Source: Collimonas pratensis (GTDB lineage: Bacteria; Pseudomonadota; Gammaproteobacteria; Burkholderiales; Burkholderiaceae_D). Taken from it: a stretch of 64,000 nucleotides of DNA. Under the pieces are notes generated by a model that had not been told where the DNA came from, did no database searches, and saw only the letters and a program-made list of their open reading frames with translations. Shown here one piece after another: positions 9,237-19,376 of this stretch (the stretch's first letter is position 1; each line of letters opens with the position of its first letter). A program made the translations under genes and the position numbers. Location: the NCBI RefSeq assembly GCF_001584185.1, contig NZ_CP013234.1, positions 4,464,001 through 4,528,000 of the forward strand, read 5' to 3'.

Positions 9237-9501
9237 TGAATAGCGATCCCGATGACGATGGCAATGGTTGCTGCTACGTTTCCACAAGGACAGGATTCTA
9301 CTGGAATGTCACGGGCGGACTCGTGCCGGTATGCGGTTTTCCAGCTGATGGCAGGATGTTAGCCTTGAAAGTTGCGTCAATCATTGACCCTGGGCAAGTA
9401 AACAATTGTCAGGAATCGTTGCAACAGACCTTGATTTTTCCAATAATTCGTATGATGATATGGTCACATTACGATAAAAACAGGCAAGCGGACGAGACAC
9501 C

Positions 9502-10254
9502 ATGTTCAATAAACTGAATGCCAACCGCACTTCCCTGAGCGACACCGTGGCCCAGGAATTGCTGAAAAAGATACAGACCGGCGAGTTCGGCCCCGGCGCC
9601 AAGCTGCCGACCGAACCGGCGCTGTCGGAACAGTTCGGCGTCAGCCGCACCGTGGTGCGCGAGGCGATTTCCCGCTTGAAGAATGAAGGCGCGGTCGAGC
9701 CGCGCCAGGGCAGCGGCGTATATGTCAGCGAACAAGGCCATCTGCGGCCGCTACGTATCCAGTTCGACCAGGCCTCCTCGGCCGATGCGGTGCTGCAGAT
9801 CGTCGAACTGCGCCGCGCCATCGATGCCGAAGTGGCAGCGCTGGCGGCCACCCGCCGCACGCCGCGCCAGCTGAAGGCGATCGAAACCGCGCTGAAAGGG
9901 ATTGAAGCCGACGTCAAGGCCGGTGGCGACGGCGTGCTGGCCGATGTGATGTTCCATCGCAGCATCGCCGAAGCGACCGGCAATCCTTTCCTGCTGCAGA
10001 CGCTGGCCTTTCTCAGTCAATATCTGGAAGCCGCCACCGCGGTCACCCGTAGCAATGAAGCGCGGCGCGACGATTTCATGCGCCAGGTGTATGAAGAGCA
10101 TGCCGCCATCGCTTCCGCGATTGCCGCAGGCGATGCGCTGGGCGCGCGCAATGCCGCGCAAAACCATATGTTCAATGCGGCGCGCCGCCTGTCGCAAGGC
10201 GCGGTCGCGGCCAAGGCGGCGCCGAAAGCCAAGAGCACTTCAAAAAAACCATAG
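9502..10254 (+). CDS. FadR-subfamily GntR regulator of the acid-sugar operon
   Basis: A 250-residue repressor-type regulator. The N-terminal winged helix (about residues 9-77) includes FGVSRTVVREAISRLKNEGAVEPRQGSGVYV, the standard GntR DNA-reading region. The C-terminal FCD helical domain (about 90-225) carries the ligand pocket, with metal-type positions near MFHRSIAEATGNP. It is the first gene of the acid-sugar operon, 13 bases before ltnD, so it probably controls its own operon in response to a tetronate or an intermediate. The lysine-rich tail after 235 is not conserved in the family. Confidence 0.88.
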   Translation: MFNKLNANRTSLSDTVAQELLKKIQTGEFGPGAKLPTEPALSEQFGVSRTVVREAISRLKNEGAVEPRQGSGVYVSEQGHLRPLRIQFDQASSADAVLQIVELRRAIDAEVAALAATRRTPRQLKAIETALKGIEADVKAGGDGVLADVMFHRSIAEATGNPFLLQTLAFLSQYLEAATAVTRSNEARRDDFMRQVYEEHAAIASAIAAGDALGARNAAQNHMFNAARRLSQGAVAAKAAPKAKSTSKKP

Positions 10255-10267
10255 TCAGGACCAGCAA

Positions 10268-11161
10268 ATGACCATCAATGTAGGTGTTATCGGCCTTGGC
10301 GCCATGGGCTTGGGCGTCGCCCGTTCTTTACTGCGCGCGTATTTCCGCACCTATGCTTGCGACGTCCGCCCGCAAGTCTTGCAACAGTTCGTTAACGAAG
10401 GCGGGATTGCCTGCAGCACACCGGCCGAACTCGGCGCCCAATGCGATGTGGTGATTACCGTGGTGGTCAACGCCGCGCAAACCGAGCAGGTGCTGTTCGG
10501 TGAACAGGGCGCGGCAGCGGCGATGCGTCCCGGCAGCCTGGTGATCGCCAGCGCCACGGTGGCGCCGGAATATGCGGTCAAGCTGGGCGAACGGCTGGCC
10601 ATGCAGCAGCTGCTCTTTCTGGATGCGCCGCTCTCGGGCGGCGCCGCACGCGCCGCCTCGGGTGAAATGACCATGATGACGTCCGGCCCCGCCGCCGCTT
10701 ACGCCAAGGGTGAAGCAGTGCTGGCGGCGATTGCCGGCAAGGTGTACCGGCTGGGCGACGCCCATGGCGTCGGCTCCAAGGTCAAGATCATCAACCAGCT
10801 GCTGGCTGGCGTGCACATCGCCGCCGCCGCCGAAGCGATGGCGCTGGGCCTGCGCGAAGGGGTCGATGCCGATGCGCTGTACGAAGTCATCACCAACAGC
10901 GCCGGCAACTCCTGGATGTTCGAGAACCGCGTGCCGCATATCCTGATAGCCGATTACACGCCGCTCTCGGCAGTCGACATTTTCGTCAAGGACCTGGGAC
11001 TGGTGCTCGATACGGCGCGCGCCAGCAAATTCCCGCTGCCATTGTCCGCGGCGGCCCATCAGATGTTCATGATGGCGTCGAGCGCCGGTCATGGCGGCGA
11101 GGACGATTCCGCGGTGATCAAGATTTTCCCGGGCATCCAGTTGCCGACGGCGCAGGAGTAA
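10268..11161 (+). CDS. ltnD: L-threonate 2-dehydrogenase (beta-hydroxyacid dehydrogenase family)
   Basis: A 297-residue NAD-dependent beta-hydroxyacid dehydrogenase. VGVIGLGAMGLGVARSLL (residues 5-22) is the dinucleotide-binding motif; LDAPLSGGAARAASGEMTMM is the substrate-binding signature, and the catalytic lysine lies in GSKVKIINQLLAG. In the otnK/otnC/otnI setting this family member is LtnD, which oxidises L-threonate to 2-oxo-tetronate. ATG 10268 starts directly on the Rossmann strand; an earlier in-frame ATG at 10055 lies inside gntR and is rejected. otnK follows after three bases. Confidence 0.88.
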   Translation: MTINVGVIGLGAMGLGVARSLLRAYFRTYACDVRPQVLQQFVNEGGIACSTPAELGAQCDVVITVVVNAAQTEQVLFGEQGAAAAMRPGSLVIASATVAPEYAVKLGERLAMQQLLFLDAPLSGGAARAASGEMTMMTSGPAAAYAKGEAVLAAIAGKVYRLGDAHGVGSKVKIINQLLAGVHIAAAAEAMALGLREGVDADALYEVITNSAGNSWMFENRVPHILIADYTPLSAVDIFVKDLGLVLDTARASKFPLPLSAAAHQMFMMASSAGHGGEDDSAVIKIFPGIQLPTAQE

Positions 11162-11164
11162 GGC

Positions 11165-12472
11165 ATGTCACTGCAATCCAATACAGCATCAAGCCCCCTG
11201 CTCGGCTGCATCGCCGACGACTTCACCGGCGCCACCGACCTCGCCAACATGCTGGTGCGCGAAGGCATGCGCACCGTGCAGACCATCGGCGTGCCGGCAA
11301 CCGCGCCGCAGGATGTCGATGCTATCGTCGTGGCCTTGAAGTCCCGCACAGCGCCGGCCGCAGAAGCGGTCGCGGATTCGCTGGCGGCATTAAGCTGGTT
11401 GCAGCAACAAGGCTGCCGCCAGTTCTTCTTTAAGTACTGTTCCACTTTCGATTCCACCGCCAAGGGTAATATCGGTCCGGTGATCGATGCCCTGCTGCAG
11501 GCATTGGGCAGCGACTTCACCATCGCCTGTCCGGTGTTCCCGGAAACCGGACGCACCCTGTATCGCGGCCACCTGTTCATCCAGGATCAGCTGCTGAATG
11601 AATCCGGTATGCAGAATCATCCGTTGACGCCAATGACCGACGCCAACCTGGTGCGTGTGCTGCAGCAGCAGACGCCATCCAAGGTCGGCCTAATCGCCTA
11701 TCCGGCAGTATCCCAAGGCAGCGAAAAGATCCAGGCGGAGATCGCCGGCCTGCGTCGGCAAGGCGTGCGCATGGCGATCGTCGATGCGCTGGAAAACCAG
11801 GACCTGTACGCCATCGGCGCCGCCTGTGCGGATCTGTCGCTGGTGACGGGGGGCTCGGGCATTGCACTCGGCCTGCCGGCCAATTTCGTCAAGGCCGGCC
11901 TGCTGCAGCCTGGCGCAAAGGCAAGTGCATTGCCCGGCGTCGAAGGCTGGTCGGTGGTGCTGGCCGGCAGCGCATCGAAAGCGACCAATGCACAGGTTGC
12001 GGCATGGATGGAAAAACATCCGGCGTTCCGCCTTGATCCGCTCGCGCTGGCGCGTGGCGAACCAATAGTGGCGCAAGCCCTGGCTTTCGCAGACAAGCAC
12101 CTCGAACAACAACCGCTGCTGATCTACGCAACCACCACACCGGAACAAGTCAGGCAAGTGCAGGCCGAGCTCGGCGTCGAACGCGCCGGCCAGCTGATCG
12201 AACAGGCGCTAGCCGACATCGCCGTCGCCTTGCAAGCCAGCGGTGTGCGGCGCTTCGTGATTGCCGGCGGCGAGACTTCCGGCGCGGTGGTCAAGGCGCT
12301 TGATGTGCACGCATTGCGCATAGGCGCCCAAATTGATCCCGGCGTGCCTGCGACAGCATCGATAGCCACCGACGGTTCTCCGGTGCTGGCGCTGGCTCTG
12401 AAGTCCGGCAATTTCGGCAGCGTGGATTTCTTTGAAAAAGCGCTGCGCCAGTTGGGGGAAACGCGACTATGA
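11165..12472 (+). CDS. otnK: 3-oxo-tetronate 4-kinase (former DUF1537)
   Basis: A 435-residue member of the four-carbon acid sugar kinase family. The N-terminal domain begins LLGCIADDFTGATDLANMLV, with the conserved DDFTGATD, and FFFKYCSTFDSTAKGNIGPV follows at about 97-116. The C-terminal nucleotide-binding domain holds VVLAGSASKATNAQV and the glycine-rich FVIAGGETSGAVVKAL. The enzyme phosphorylates 3-oxo-tetronate at carbon 4 with ATP. Its last four bases overlap the start of otnC (ATGA), indicating translational coupling. Assignment follows from family and complete pathway context. Confidence 0.93.
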   Translation: MSLQSNTASSPLLGCIADDFTGATDLANMLVREGMRTVQTIGVPATAPQDVDAIVVALKSRTAPAAEAVADSLAALSWLQQQGCRQFFFKYCSTFDSTAKGNIGPVIDALLQALGSDFTIACPVFPETGRTLYRGHLFIQDQLLNESGMQNHPLTPMTDANLVRVLQQQTPSKVGLIAYPAVSQGSEKIQAEIAGLRRQGVRMAIVDALENQDLYAIGAACADLSLVTGGSGIALGLPANFVKAGLLQPGAKASALPGVEGWSVVLAGSASKATNAQVAAWMEKHPAFRLDPLALARGEPIVAQALAFADKHLEQQPLLIYATTTPEQVRQVQAELGVERAGQLIEQALADIAVALQASGVRRFVIAGGETSGAVVKALDVHALRIGAQIDPGVPATASIATDGSPVLALALKSGNFGSVDFFEKALRQLGETRL

Positions 12473-13116
12473 ACACGGCATTGAAAGAACAGGCGCTGCG
12501 CGCCGAAATCTGCGAAACCGGCGCCAGTCTGTATCAGCGCGGTTACACCGTCGGCAGCGCCGGCAATATCAGCGCCCGGCTGGACGACGGCTGGCTGATC
12601 ACCCCCACCGACGCCTGCCTCGGCCGCCTGGCGCCGGCGCAAATCGCCAAGGTCGACCTGAGCGGCAAATGGGTCAATGGCGACAAGCCGTCGAAGACAC
12701 TGGCGCTGCATCGCGCGGTGTACGACAACAACCCGCAGGCGCAAGCCGTGGTGCATACCCATTCGACCCATCTGGTGGCGTTGTCGCTGGCGGGCGTCTG
12801 GCACGACCGGTGCGTGCTGCCGCCGATCACGCCGTATCAAGTGATGAAGGTCGGCCAGATTCCCTTGATTCCCTATTGCCGTCCTGGCGATCCGCAAGTG
12901 GCAGAGCAAGTGAAGTCATTGGCGACCTCGGTGCGCGGCGTCCTGCTGGAACGGCTGGGGCCGGTGCTGTGGCACGAGAGCGTTTCGCAGGCGGCGTTCG
13001 CACTGGAAGAACTGGAAGAAACCGCGCGACTCTGGCTGATGTTGGAAAACAAACCGGAGCCGCTCAGCGCCGCGGCCCTGGATGAGCTGTATCGGGTATT
13101 TGGCGCACGCTGGTAA
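12469..13116 (+). CDS. otnC: 3-oxo-tetronate 4-phosphate decarboxylase (class II aldolase fold)
   Basis: A 215-residue zinc-dependent class II aldolase/adducin-type protein. GSAGNISARL near residue 26 is the phosphate loop and VVHTHSTHLVALS supplies the first zinc-binding histidines. In this operon it should decarboxylate 3-oxo-tetronate 4-phosphate to dihydroxyacetone phosphate, joining the pathway to glycolysis. It overlaps otnK by four bases and is followed by the transporter after 53 bases. An L-fuculose or L-ribulose phosphate aldolase annotation would be a generic alternative. Confidence 0.9.
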   Translation: MNTALKEQALRAEICETGASLYQRGYTVGSAGNISARLDDGWLITPTDACLGRLAPAQIAKVDLSGKWVNGDKPSKTLALHRAVYDNNPQAQAVVHTHSTHLVALSLAGVWHDRCVLPPITPYQVMKVGQIPLIPYCRPGDPQVAEQVKSLATSVRGVLLERLGPVLWHESVSQAAFALEELEETARLWLMLENKPEPLSAAALDELYRVFGARW

Positions 13117-13169
13117 GTTTCAGACAATAGAAACATCCGCATTCTAAAAATCACATTGGTGGAGACAAG

Positions 13170-14492
13170 ATGTCCGTAACGATCAACAAGCAGGCCATAC
13201 CGGCCGGCGTCAGCCTGCCGGCCGAGCAGGCAGAAAATCTGTACAAGAAAGTATTCTGGCGCTTCGTGCCATTCATCATGCTGTGTTACGTGGTGGCCTA
13301 CCTGGACCGCGTCAACGTCGGCTTTGCCAAGTTGCAGATGTCTCAAGACCTGGGCTTCAGCGAAACCATCTTTGGCCTCGGCGCCGGCATTTTCTTCCTC
13401 GGCTACTTCCTGTTCGAGCTGCCCAGCAACCTGATCATGAACCGGGTCGGCGCCAAGCTGTGGATCGCCCGCATCATGATTACCTGGGGCGTGCTGTCGG
13501 CCTGCTTCGCCTGGGTGCAGACGCCGACCCAGTTCTATGTCTTGCGTTTCCTGCTGGGCGTAGCGGAAGCCGGCTTTTATCCCGGCATCATCCTCTACCT
13601 GACCTACTGGTTTCCCTCGCACCGGCGCGCCAAGGTAGTCGCCACCTTCATGGCGGCGATTCCGATCTCCGGCATTTTCGGCAACCCGCTGTCGGGCTGG
13701 ATCATGCAGGCTTTCCATGGCGCCAGCGGCTGGCATGGCTGGCAATGGATGTTCATGATCGAAGCGGTGCCGGCAGTGCTGGTCGGGATTGCCGTGTTCT
13801 TCGTGATGGACAACAGCATCCGCAAGGCCAAGTGGCTGACGGAAGCGGAGAAGGATTTCCTGGAAGCGGAAATCCGCGCCGACCAGAAGGATAAGCACAG
13901 CCCGAAAACCACCGCGGCCGTGTTCAAGGACATCCGTATCTGGCATATGTGCCTGATCTACTTCTGCATCGTCATGGGCCAGTATGGCCTGACGTTCTGG
14001 CTGCCGACGCTGGTCAAGGCTTCCGGCGTGGTGGGCGATTTCAAGATCGGCCTGATCAGCGCGATTCCCTTCCTGTGCGCGGTATTTGCCATGATCCTGA
14101 TCGGCCGCCGTTCCGACCGCCTGCGGGAGCGGCGCTGGCATCTGATCGTGCCGGCCCTGCTGGGCGCGGTCGGCTTCGTGGTCTCGGCGCTGGCCGCTGA
14201 CAATACCGTGATCGCGATTGCTTTCCTGTCGCTGGCGGCCATGGGCGTGCTGACCTGCTCGCCGCTGTTCTGGTCGCTGCCGACTGCTTTCCTGTCTGGC
14301 ACCGGCGCCGCCGCCGGCATCGCGGTGATCAACTCGGTCGGCAACCTGGCCGGCTTCGTCAGTCCTTTCCTGGTTGGCTGGCTGAAGGACACCACGCACA
14401 ACAACCGGACCGGCATGTTCATGCTGGCCGGGATGCTGGTGATCGGCGCCATTGCGATCCTGAAGACACCGCCTAAAATGGTCAATCGATAA
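13170..14492 (+). CDS. MFS anion:cation symporter, probable tetronate uptake
   Basis: A 440-residue, 12-span major facilitator of the ACS (anion:cation symporter) family, which takes up hexuronates, tartrate and related sugar acids with protons. Landmarks are the early [16 protein letters not shown], typical of the family, the [21 protein letters not shown] segment in helix 4, and the second-half loop [12 protein letters not shown]. It lies inside the otn operon with GGAG seven bases before ATG 13170, so L-threonate or D-erythronate is the likely substrate. That inference comes from position only. Confidence 0.88.
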   Translation: MSVTINKQAIPAGVSLPAEQAENLYKKVFWRFVPFIMLCYVVAYLDRVNVGFAKLQMSQDLGFSETIFGLGAGIFFLGYFLFELPSNLIMNRVGAKLWIARIMITWGVLSACFAWVQTPTQFYVLRFLLGVAEAGFYPGIILYLTYWFPSHRRAKVVATFMAAIPISGIFGNPLSGWIMQAFHGASGWHGWQWMFMIEAVPAVLVGIAVFFVMDNSIRKAKWLTEAEKDFLEAEIRADQKDKHSPKTTAAVFKDIRIWHMCLIYFCIVMGQYGLTFWLPTLVKASGVVGDFKIGLISAIPFLCAVFAMILIGRRSDRLRERRWHLIVPALLGAVGFVVSALAADNTVIAIAFLSLAAMGVLTCSPLFWSLPTAFLSGTGAAAGIAVINSVGNLAGFVSPFLVGWLKDTTHNNRTGMFMLAGMLVIGAIAILKTPPKMVNR

Positions 14493-14526
14493 CGCTTATT
14501 TTCCAAGAAAATTCCAGGAGTCCGCA

Positions 14527-15315
14527 ATGCCACGTTTCGCCGCCAACCTGAGCATGATGTACAACGAACATGCCTTCCTCGACCGCTTTGCAGCCGCCGC
14601 CAAAGATGGCTTCAAGGGTGTCGAGTTCCTGTTCCCCTATGAACATGCCGCTACTGAACTGCAGGCAAGACTGCAAGACAACGGCCTGAGCCAGGCGCTG
14701 TTCAACGCGCCGCCCGGCGACTGGGCGGACGGCGAACGCGGTCTGGCCTCCTTGCCCGGACGCGAAGATGAATTCAAACGCAGCGTCGCCACCGGCCTCG
14801 AATACGCGCAAGTGCTGGGCAACCGCAAACTGCACGTGATGGCCGGCCTGATCCAGCCACAGCAGGAGCGCGCTCGCCACCGCGCCGTCTACTTGGAAAA
14901 CCTGGCCTATGCCGCGGCCCAGGCCGCCGTACATGGCGTCACCATCGTCATCGAACCGATCAATACGCGCGACATTCCCGGCTTCTTCCTGAATCGCCAG
15001 GATGAGGCGCAGGCGATTTGCGCCGAGGTCGGCGCCGATAACCTGCAGGTGCAGTTCGACTTGTATCACTGCCAGATCGTCGAAGGCGACCTGGCGGTCA
15101 AGCTCAAGCGCGACATGCAGCGCCCGCAGGCCGGCATCGGCCATATCCAGATTGCCGGCGTGCCGGAACGGCATGAGCCGGATAGCGGCGAGATCAATTA
15201 TCCCTACCTGTTCGAGCTGATCGACTCGCTCGGCTACCAGGGCTGGGTCGGCTGCGAGTACCGGCCGCGCGGGGCCACCTCTGCCGGCCTGGGCTGGCTC
15301 AAACCCTGGCTGTAA
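14527..15315 (+). CDS. otnI: 2-oxo-tetronate isomerase (hydroxypyruvate isomerase family)
   Basis: A 262-residue TIM-barrel isomerase. It opens [11 protein letters not shown], the same start as OtnI/YgbM of E. coli as I recall it. Metal-binding acids expected for the family are present in [46 protein letters not shown] and GCEYRPRG. It should convert 2-oxo-tetronate, the product of LtnD and DenD, into 3-oxo-tetronate for OtnK. AGGAG lies just upstream of the start. Hydroxypyruvate isomerase (Hyi) is the close alternative but fits the operon less well. Confidence 0.9.
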   Translation: MPRFAANLSMMYNEHAFLDRFAAAAKDGFKGVEFLFPYEHAATELQARLQDNGLSQALFNAPPGDWADGERGLASLPGREDEFKRSVATGLEYAQVLGNRKLHVMAGLIQPQQERARHRAVYLENLAYAAAQAAVHGVTIVIEPINTRDIPGFFLNRQDEAQAICAEVGADNLQVQFDLYHCQIVEGDLAVKLKRDMQRPQAGIGHIQIAGVPERHEPDSGEINYPYLFELIDSLGYQGWVGCEYRPRGATSAGLGWLKPWL

Positions 15316-15355
15316 ATAGATACACGATACAAACACGATTGAACAAAGGAACATC

Positions 15356-16333
15356 ATGCAAGTAGTCATCACCGGCGGCGCCGGCTTCCTCGGCCAGCGC
15401 CTGGCGCGCAGCCTGCTCAAGCAAGGCAGCCTGCCCGACCGCAGCGGCCAGTTGCAAACCATCAGCAAGATCGTCCTGGTCGACGTAGTCGCCGCCAGCG
15501 GCTTCGACGACAGCCGCATCGAACAGGTCACCGGCGACATCACCGACAGCGCCTTGCTGGAACGCGCGATCACCAGCCAGACCGCGGCGGTCTTCCACCT
15601 GGCGGCGATTGTCAGCGGCCAGGCGGAAGCCGACTTCGATCTCGGCATGCGCATCAATCTGGATGCCGCACGGCTGCTGCTGGAACGCTGCCGCGCCTGC
15701 GGTCATGTGCCGCGCGTGATCTTCACCAGCTCGGTAGCGGTATTCGGCGGCGTCCTGCCGTCAGTCGTGCAAGACCATACCGCGCTCAATCCGCAATCGT
15801 CCTACGGTGCGCAAAAGGCGATCGCGGAACTGCTGCTCAACGATTACAGCCGCAAGGGCTTCGTCGATGGCCGCGTGCTGCGCCTGCCGACCATCAGCGT
15901 GCGTCCCGGCAAACCCAACCAGGCCGCCTCCTCTTTCGCCAGCGGCATCATCCGCGAACCGCTCAACGGCCAGCCGGCAGTCTGCCCGGTCGCGCCGGAT
16001 GTGCACCTGTGGCTGCTATCGCCGCGCAAGGTAATCGCCTGCCTGATCCACGGCTATGCGCTGCCGGCCGATATCCTGGGGAAAAGCCGGACCATCAATC
16101 TGCCAGGGATCTCGGTCACCGTCGCCGAAATGGTCGCGGCGCTGGAACGCGTCGCCGGCAAGGAAGTCGCCGCCCGCATTGAATGGCAACACGACGCCAT
16201 CATAGACCGCATCATTTCCAGCTGGCCGGGCGCCTGGGACGCCAGCCGCGCGCTCGACCTCGGCTTCGTCGGCGACAGTAGCTTCGACGACGTGGTGCGC
16301 GCCTATATCGAAGACGATTTGCCGGCGGCCTGA
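15356..16333 (+). CDS. denD: D-erythronate dehydrogenase (extended SDR)
   Basis: A 325-residue extended short-chain dehydrogenase/epimerase-type protein. VVITGGAGFLGQRLARSLL at residues 3-21 is the NAD-binding GxxGxxG motif; the catalytic Ser/Tyr/Lys set is in VIFTSSVAVFGG and SSYGAQKAIAELLL. This family next to otnK-otnC-otnI is DenD, which oxidises D-erythronate at carbon 2. It is the last gene of the operon. Having both denD and ltnD means two different acids feed the same lower pathway. A nucleoside-sugar epimerase label would be the generic alternative. Confidence 0.88.
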   Translation: MQVVITGGAGFLGQRLARSLLKQGSLPDRSGQLQTISKIVLVDVVAASGFDDSRIEQVTGDITDSALLERAITSQTAAVFHLAAIVSGQAEADFDLGMRINLDAARLLLERCRACGHVPRVIFTSSVAVFGGVLPSVVQDHTALNPQSSYGAQKAIAELLLNDYSRKGFVDGRVLRLPTISVRPGKPNQAASSFASGIIREPLNGQPAVCPVAPDVHLWLLSPRKVIACLIHGYALPADILGKSRTINLPGISVTVAEMVAALERVAGKEVAARIEWQHDAIIDRIISSWPGAWDASRALDLGFVGDSSFDDVVRAYIEDDLPAA

Positions 16334-16456
16334 ACTCGCGCGGCCTGCTCCATGGTAAAAGCCGGCCGCAAGATGTTTTTTTGACACATATCGATTCGGC
16401 CAGCTTGTGCCTGCGGTACGGTAAGATTGTCACTTTATGACTTTTGCCTAGCCGAC

Positions 16457-18718
16457 ATGAAAACCAGCTATCCCCAGCATCTAGTACGCTTGCTATCGGG
16501 TTCGCTTCTGCTGTTTTGCTTGCTGCTGGCAAACGGCGCTCCGGCACGGGCGGCAACGGCCGCCGCCAGCGCTGACACCGCCGCCAGCACGCCGGCCGCT
16601 CCCGCTGCCGCGCCAGCGCCGCTGGACTCGCTGTCCAAGGTGCTGCAAAGCAGTCCCGGCACGGGCAGCCTGGTGGCCACGCTGATCCAGGCCGAACAGC
16701 AGAACAGCAAGGCCTCGCCCGAACAGAAGGGTTTCATCGGCCTGATTTCCAATAGCCTCGACACTTTTCAGGCGCATCTGCATCAGGTCATCACGCCGGA
16801 AAAATTCTGGAACCGGCAGTTTTCGCTGGCCTGGCAAGACCTGTCGACCATCCTGCAGCGCCAGGAATCGGAAACCGGATGGCAGGCGCTGGCGGGCTTT
16901 CTCGAAATGCTGGCCTTGTTCGGCGCCGTCGCTATCGCCTTGCACTATATCGGCAAGCGGGTGCAACGGCATTTCAATATCCAGACGACGCTGTCGTCCG
17001 ATCCCAGCATGAAGGAATTGCTGCTGTATATATGGCGCCACATCGCGCCGCTACTGCTGGCGCTGGTGGTGGAAATCTCGGTCACCATCAGCCTGGATGC
17101 GGCGCACGGGCAATCGCTGGGGCGGGTGCTGGCCACGGTGCTGCTGTACACCCTGGTCGGCGCGCGCCTGTTCCAGGCCATCTGCGCCATCATTTTTTCG
17201 CTGTCGCACGGCGGCCACCGCATGATCGCGGTGCACATCCTGTACCAGCGTGGTTTCAAGCTGCTCTTTGTCATCGGCTGCGCCGGCTGGCTCGGCGACG
17301 CCCTGGACAATCCGCACGTGAACCAGATCATCGGCGTCCACCTCTCGAGCGTGGTGGCGACCCTGGCCAGCCTGACGGCGGCGATACTGGGCGGGGTGTT
17401 CGCCCTGCTGTTCCGACGACCGGTGGCGCACATCATCCGCAACCGGCCGCGGGCGGTGCGGCGCGACCACCCGGCGCGCATGGAAACGCTGGAAGTGGTG
17501 GCGGCCGTCTGGTACCTGCCGGTGCTGCTGCTGAGCATCACCGTCAGCGTCGCCACCATCCTCGATCTGTCGACCAATAATTCAGCCCTGAATCACGCGC
17601 TGGCCAGTGCGGCGCTGCTGATCGCCATGTTTTTCATCGGTGCGCTGCTGCAGCGCATACGCGCCCGCAAGGCGACGGCCGGAGTGACGCGCCGCCAATC
17701 ACCCTATATCCTGCGCCTCAGCAACGTCGGCTTCAGCCTGCTGCAGCTGGCCTTGTGGATCGGTTTCTTCGAATTGCTGACCAGGATCTGGGAACATTCG
17801 CTGCTGGAATTCGCCAACGCCACCCTGATCGGCCAGATGATCGTCTCGGCGCTGGGCAAGATTGGCCTGACGCTGGTGATCGCCTGGCTGATCTGGATCC
17901 TGCTCGACACCTTCATCCAGGAAGCCATCAACCCAACCCGCAACAGCCGCTACGCGCGCAAGAACCCGAGCACGCGCATGCGCACCATCCTGCCGCTGCT
18001 GCGCAACGCTCTGATGCTGATGATCCTGACCATCACCGTGATCACCACGCTGGCCAATCTCGGCATCAATGTGACGCCGCTGCTGGCCTCGGCCGGGGTG
18101 GTCGGGCTGGCTTTCGGCTTCGGTTCGCAATCGCTGGTGAAGGACCTGATCACCGGCGTCTTCATCCTGATGGAAGATTCGATGTCGGTCGGCGACTGGG
18201 TCGATGTCGGCAACGGCCATGCCGGCACGGTCGAGAACCTGACCATCCGCACCGTGCGCCTGCGCGACAGCAACGGCTCGGTGCATAGCGTGCCGTTTTC
18301 GCAGATCACGGCGATCAAGAACGACTCGCGCGAATACACTTATGCCTCACTCAAGCTGAGCGTCACCCACGATTCAGATGTCGACCAGGCGCTGCGCCTG
18401 ATGCGCGAAACCGGCGCCGAGATGCTGGAAGACCGGCGCCTGCGGCGGCTGCTGCTGCAGCCGATCGAAATTTACGGGGTCAACGGTTTCGACTTGAACG
18501 GCGTAGCGCTGCTGGCCGGCATCCGTACCAAGCCGCAAACCCAGAGCGAGGTCATGCGCGGCTTCAACCTGCGCATCAAGAAAAAAGTGGATGACGATCC
18601 GAAGGTGCACTTCGCCACCGAGTGGGCGAATTTTCCGCTGACTGCGGTCGAGCCGCCAGCGTCGACGCCGGTGGAGAACGGCACGCCGGACTTACCGGCG
18701 GCCGGCTCCAAGGCCTAG
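16457..18718 (+). CDS. Large MscS-family mechanosensitive channel, YbiO-like
   Basis: A 753-residue channel protein from ATG 16457; a TTG ten codons earlier is less likely. A signal peptide (MKTSYPQHLVRLLSGSLLLF to PARA) and an Ala/Pro-rich linker lead into many membrane helices. The MscS pore and beta domain sit near residues 525-600: VVGLAFGFGSQSLVKDLITG, MSVGDWVDVGNGHAGTVENL and VPFSQI. Length and layout match E. coli YbiO (741 residues), which opens under hypo-osmotic membrane tension in the inner membrane. It is separated from the acid-sugar operon by 123 bases and is probably independent of it. Confidence 0.9.
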   Translation: MKTSYPQHLVRLLSGSLLLFCLLLANGAPARAATAAASADTAASTPAAPAAAPAPLDSLSKVLQSSPGTGSLVATLIQAEQQNSKASPEQKGFIGLISNSLDTFQAHLHQVITPEKFWNRQFSLAWQDLSTILQRQESETGWQALAGFLEMLALFGAVAIALHYIGKRVQRHFNIQTTLSSDPSMKELLLYIWRHIAPLLLALVVEISVTISLDAAHGQSLGRVLATVLLYTLVGARLFQAICAIIFSLSHGGHRMIAVHILYQRGFKLLFVIGCAGWLGDALDNPHVNQIIGVHLSSVVATLASLTAAILGGVFALLFRRPVAHIIRNRPRAVRRDHPARMETLEVVAAVWYLPVLLLSITVSVATILDLSTNNSALNHALASAALLIAMFFIGALLQRIRARKATAGVTRRQSPYILRLSNVGFSLLQLALWIGFFELLTRIWEHSLLEFANATLIGQMIVSALGKIGLTLVIAWLIWILLDTFIQEAINPTRNSRYARKNPSTRMRTILPLLRNALMLMILTITVITTLANLGINVTPLLASAGVVGLAFGFGSQSLVKDLITGVFILMEDSMSVGDWVDVGNGHAGTVENLTIRTVRLRDSNGSVHSVPFSQITAIKNDSREYTYASLKLSVTHDSDVDQALRLMRETGAEMLEDRRLRRLLLQPIEIYGVNGFDLNGVALLAGIRTKPQTQSEVMRGFNLRIKKKVDDDPKVHFATEWANFPLTAVEPPASTPVENGTPDLPAAGSKA

Positions 18719-18728
18719 GGCCTGGGAA

Positions 18729-19376
18729 CTATTTGATGCGGCAGCTCAGCAGCCAGTAGTACTCCAGCCGCAGGATGCGCAGTTCGCGCGTGATCGGCGA
18801 CAGTTTCTTGCGCAGGCCGCTGTCGGTCGGGAAATTCTTCATGACTTCATAGCGCTCGCCGTTGGGCAAAGTGCGAAACTGGTAGGTATTGCCTTCGGCA
18901 TCGGTGCGGGCGATCGGCGTGCTCTGCTCTTCGACGTAGCCGTTGTCTATCATCACCAGCAAGATGTCCTTGCCAAGTTTTTCGCGCAGCTGGGCGATGA
19001 AACGGACCTGGTCCTGGCGTCCCACGTGCGACCACCAGAAGCCCAGGAAGCAGGCGCTGAACTTGCGGTCTGTCTCAAAGGTATTGATGTCTTGCAGCGC
19101 AAACGTGGCTTTGCCGGCCGGCAGCCGCTTGGCTTCGGCCAACGCAATCATTTCCGGATTGATATCGGTCGCCAGCACCGATTTCGCGGTGGCGGCGATC
19201 TGCTCGGTCCAGAAGCCGGTGCCGCATGCCAGTTCCAGCACGTCGTGGCCTTCCATCAGTTCCTGCACCCTGACCTGCAAGGTCAGCAATTCATCCTGGC
19301 GCTCGGGACGCTGGTAAATCTCTTCATATGTTGTAGCACGTTTGGCGTAATACGCCGCCATATCGGTATTAATCAT
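18729..19376 (-). CDS. SAM-dependent methyltransferase
   Basis: A 215-residue class I methyltransferase. Motif I VLELACGTGFWTEQIA binds S-adenosylmethionine, followed by LATDINPEMIALAE (motif II acidic residue) and FALQDINTFE. The C-terminal part RLEYYWLLSCRIK is usual for small-molecule methyltransferases of this type. The substrate is unknown. Its start overlaps the end of the upstream ClC gene by four bases (ATGA on the minus strand), so the pair is cotranscribed and perhaps coupled. Confidence 0.85.
   Translation of the reverse strand: MINTDMAAYYAKRATTYEEIYQRPERQDELLTLQVRVQELMEGHDVLELACGTGFWTEQIAATAKSVLATDINPEMIALAEAKRLPAGKATFALQDINTFETDRKFSACFLGFWWSHVGRQDQVRFIAQLREKLGKDILLVMIDNGYVEEQSTPIARTDAEGNTYQFRTLPNGERYEVMKNFPTDSGLRKKLSPITRELRILRLEYYWLLSCRIK

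Noticed and set aside
12873..14399. 508-codon minus-strand frame opposite otnC and the MFS gene
   Set aside because: Rich in Arg, Gln, His and Asp as expected from reading membrane-protein codons backwards; no start signal.
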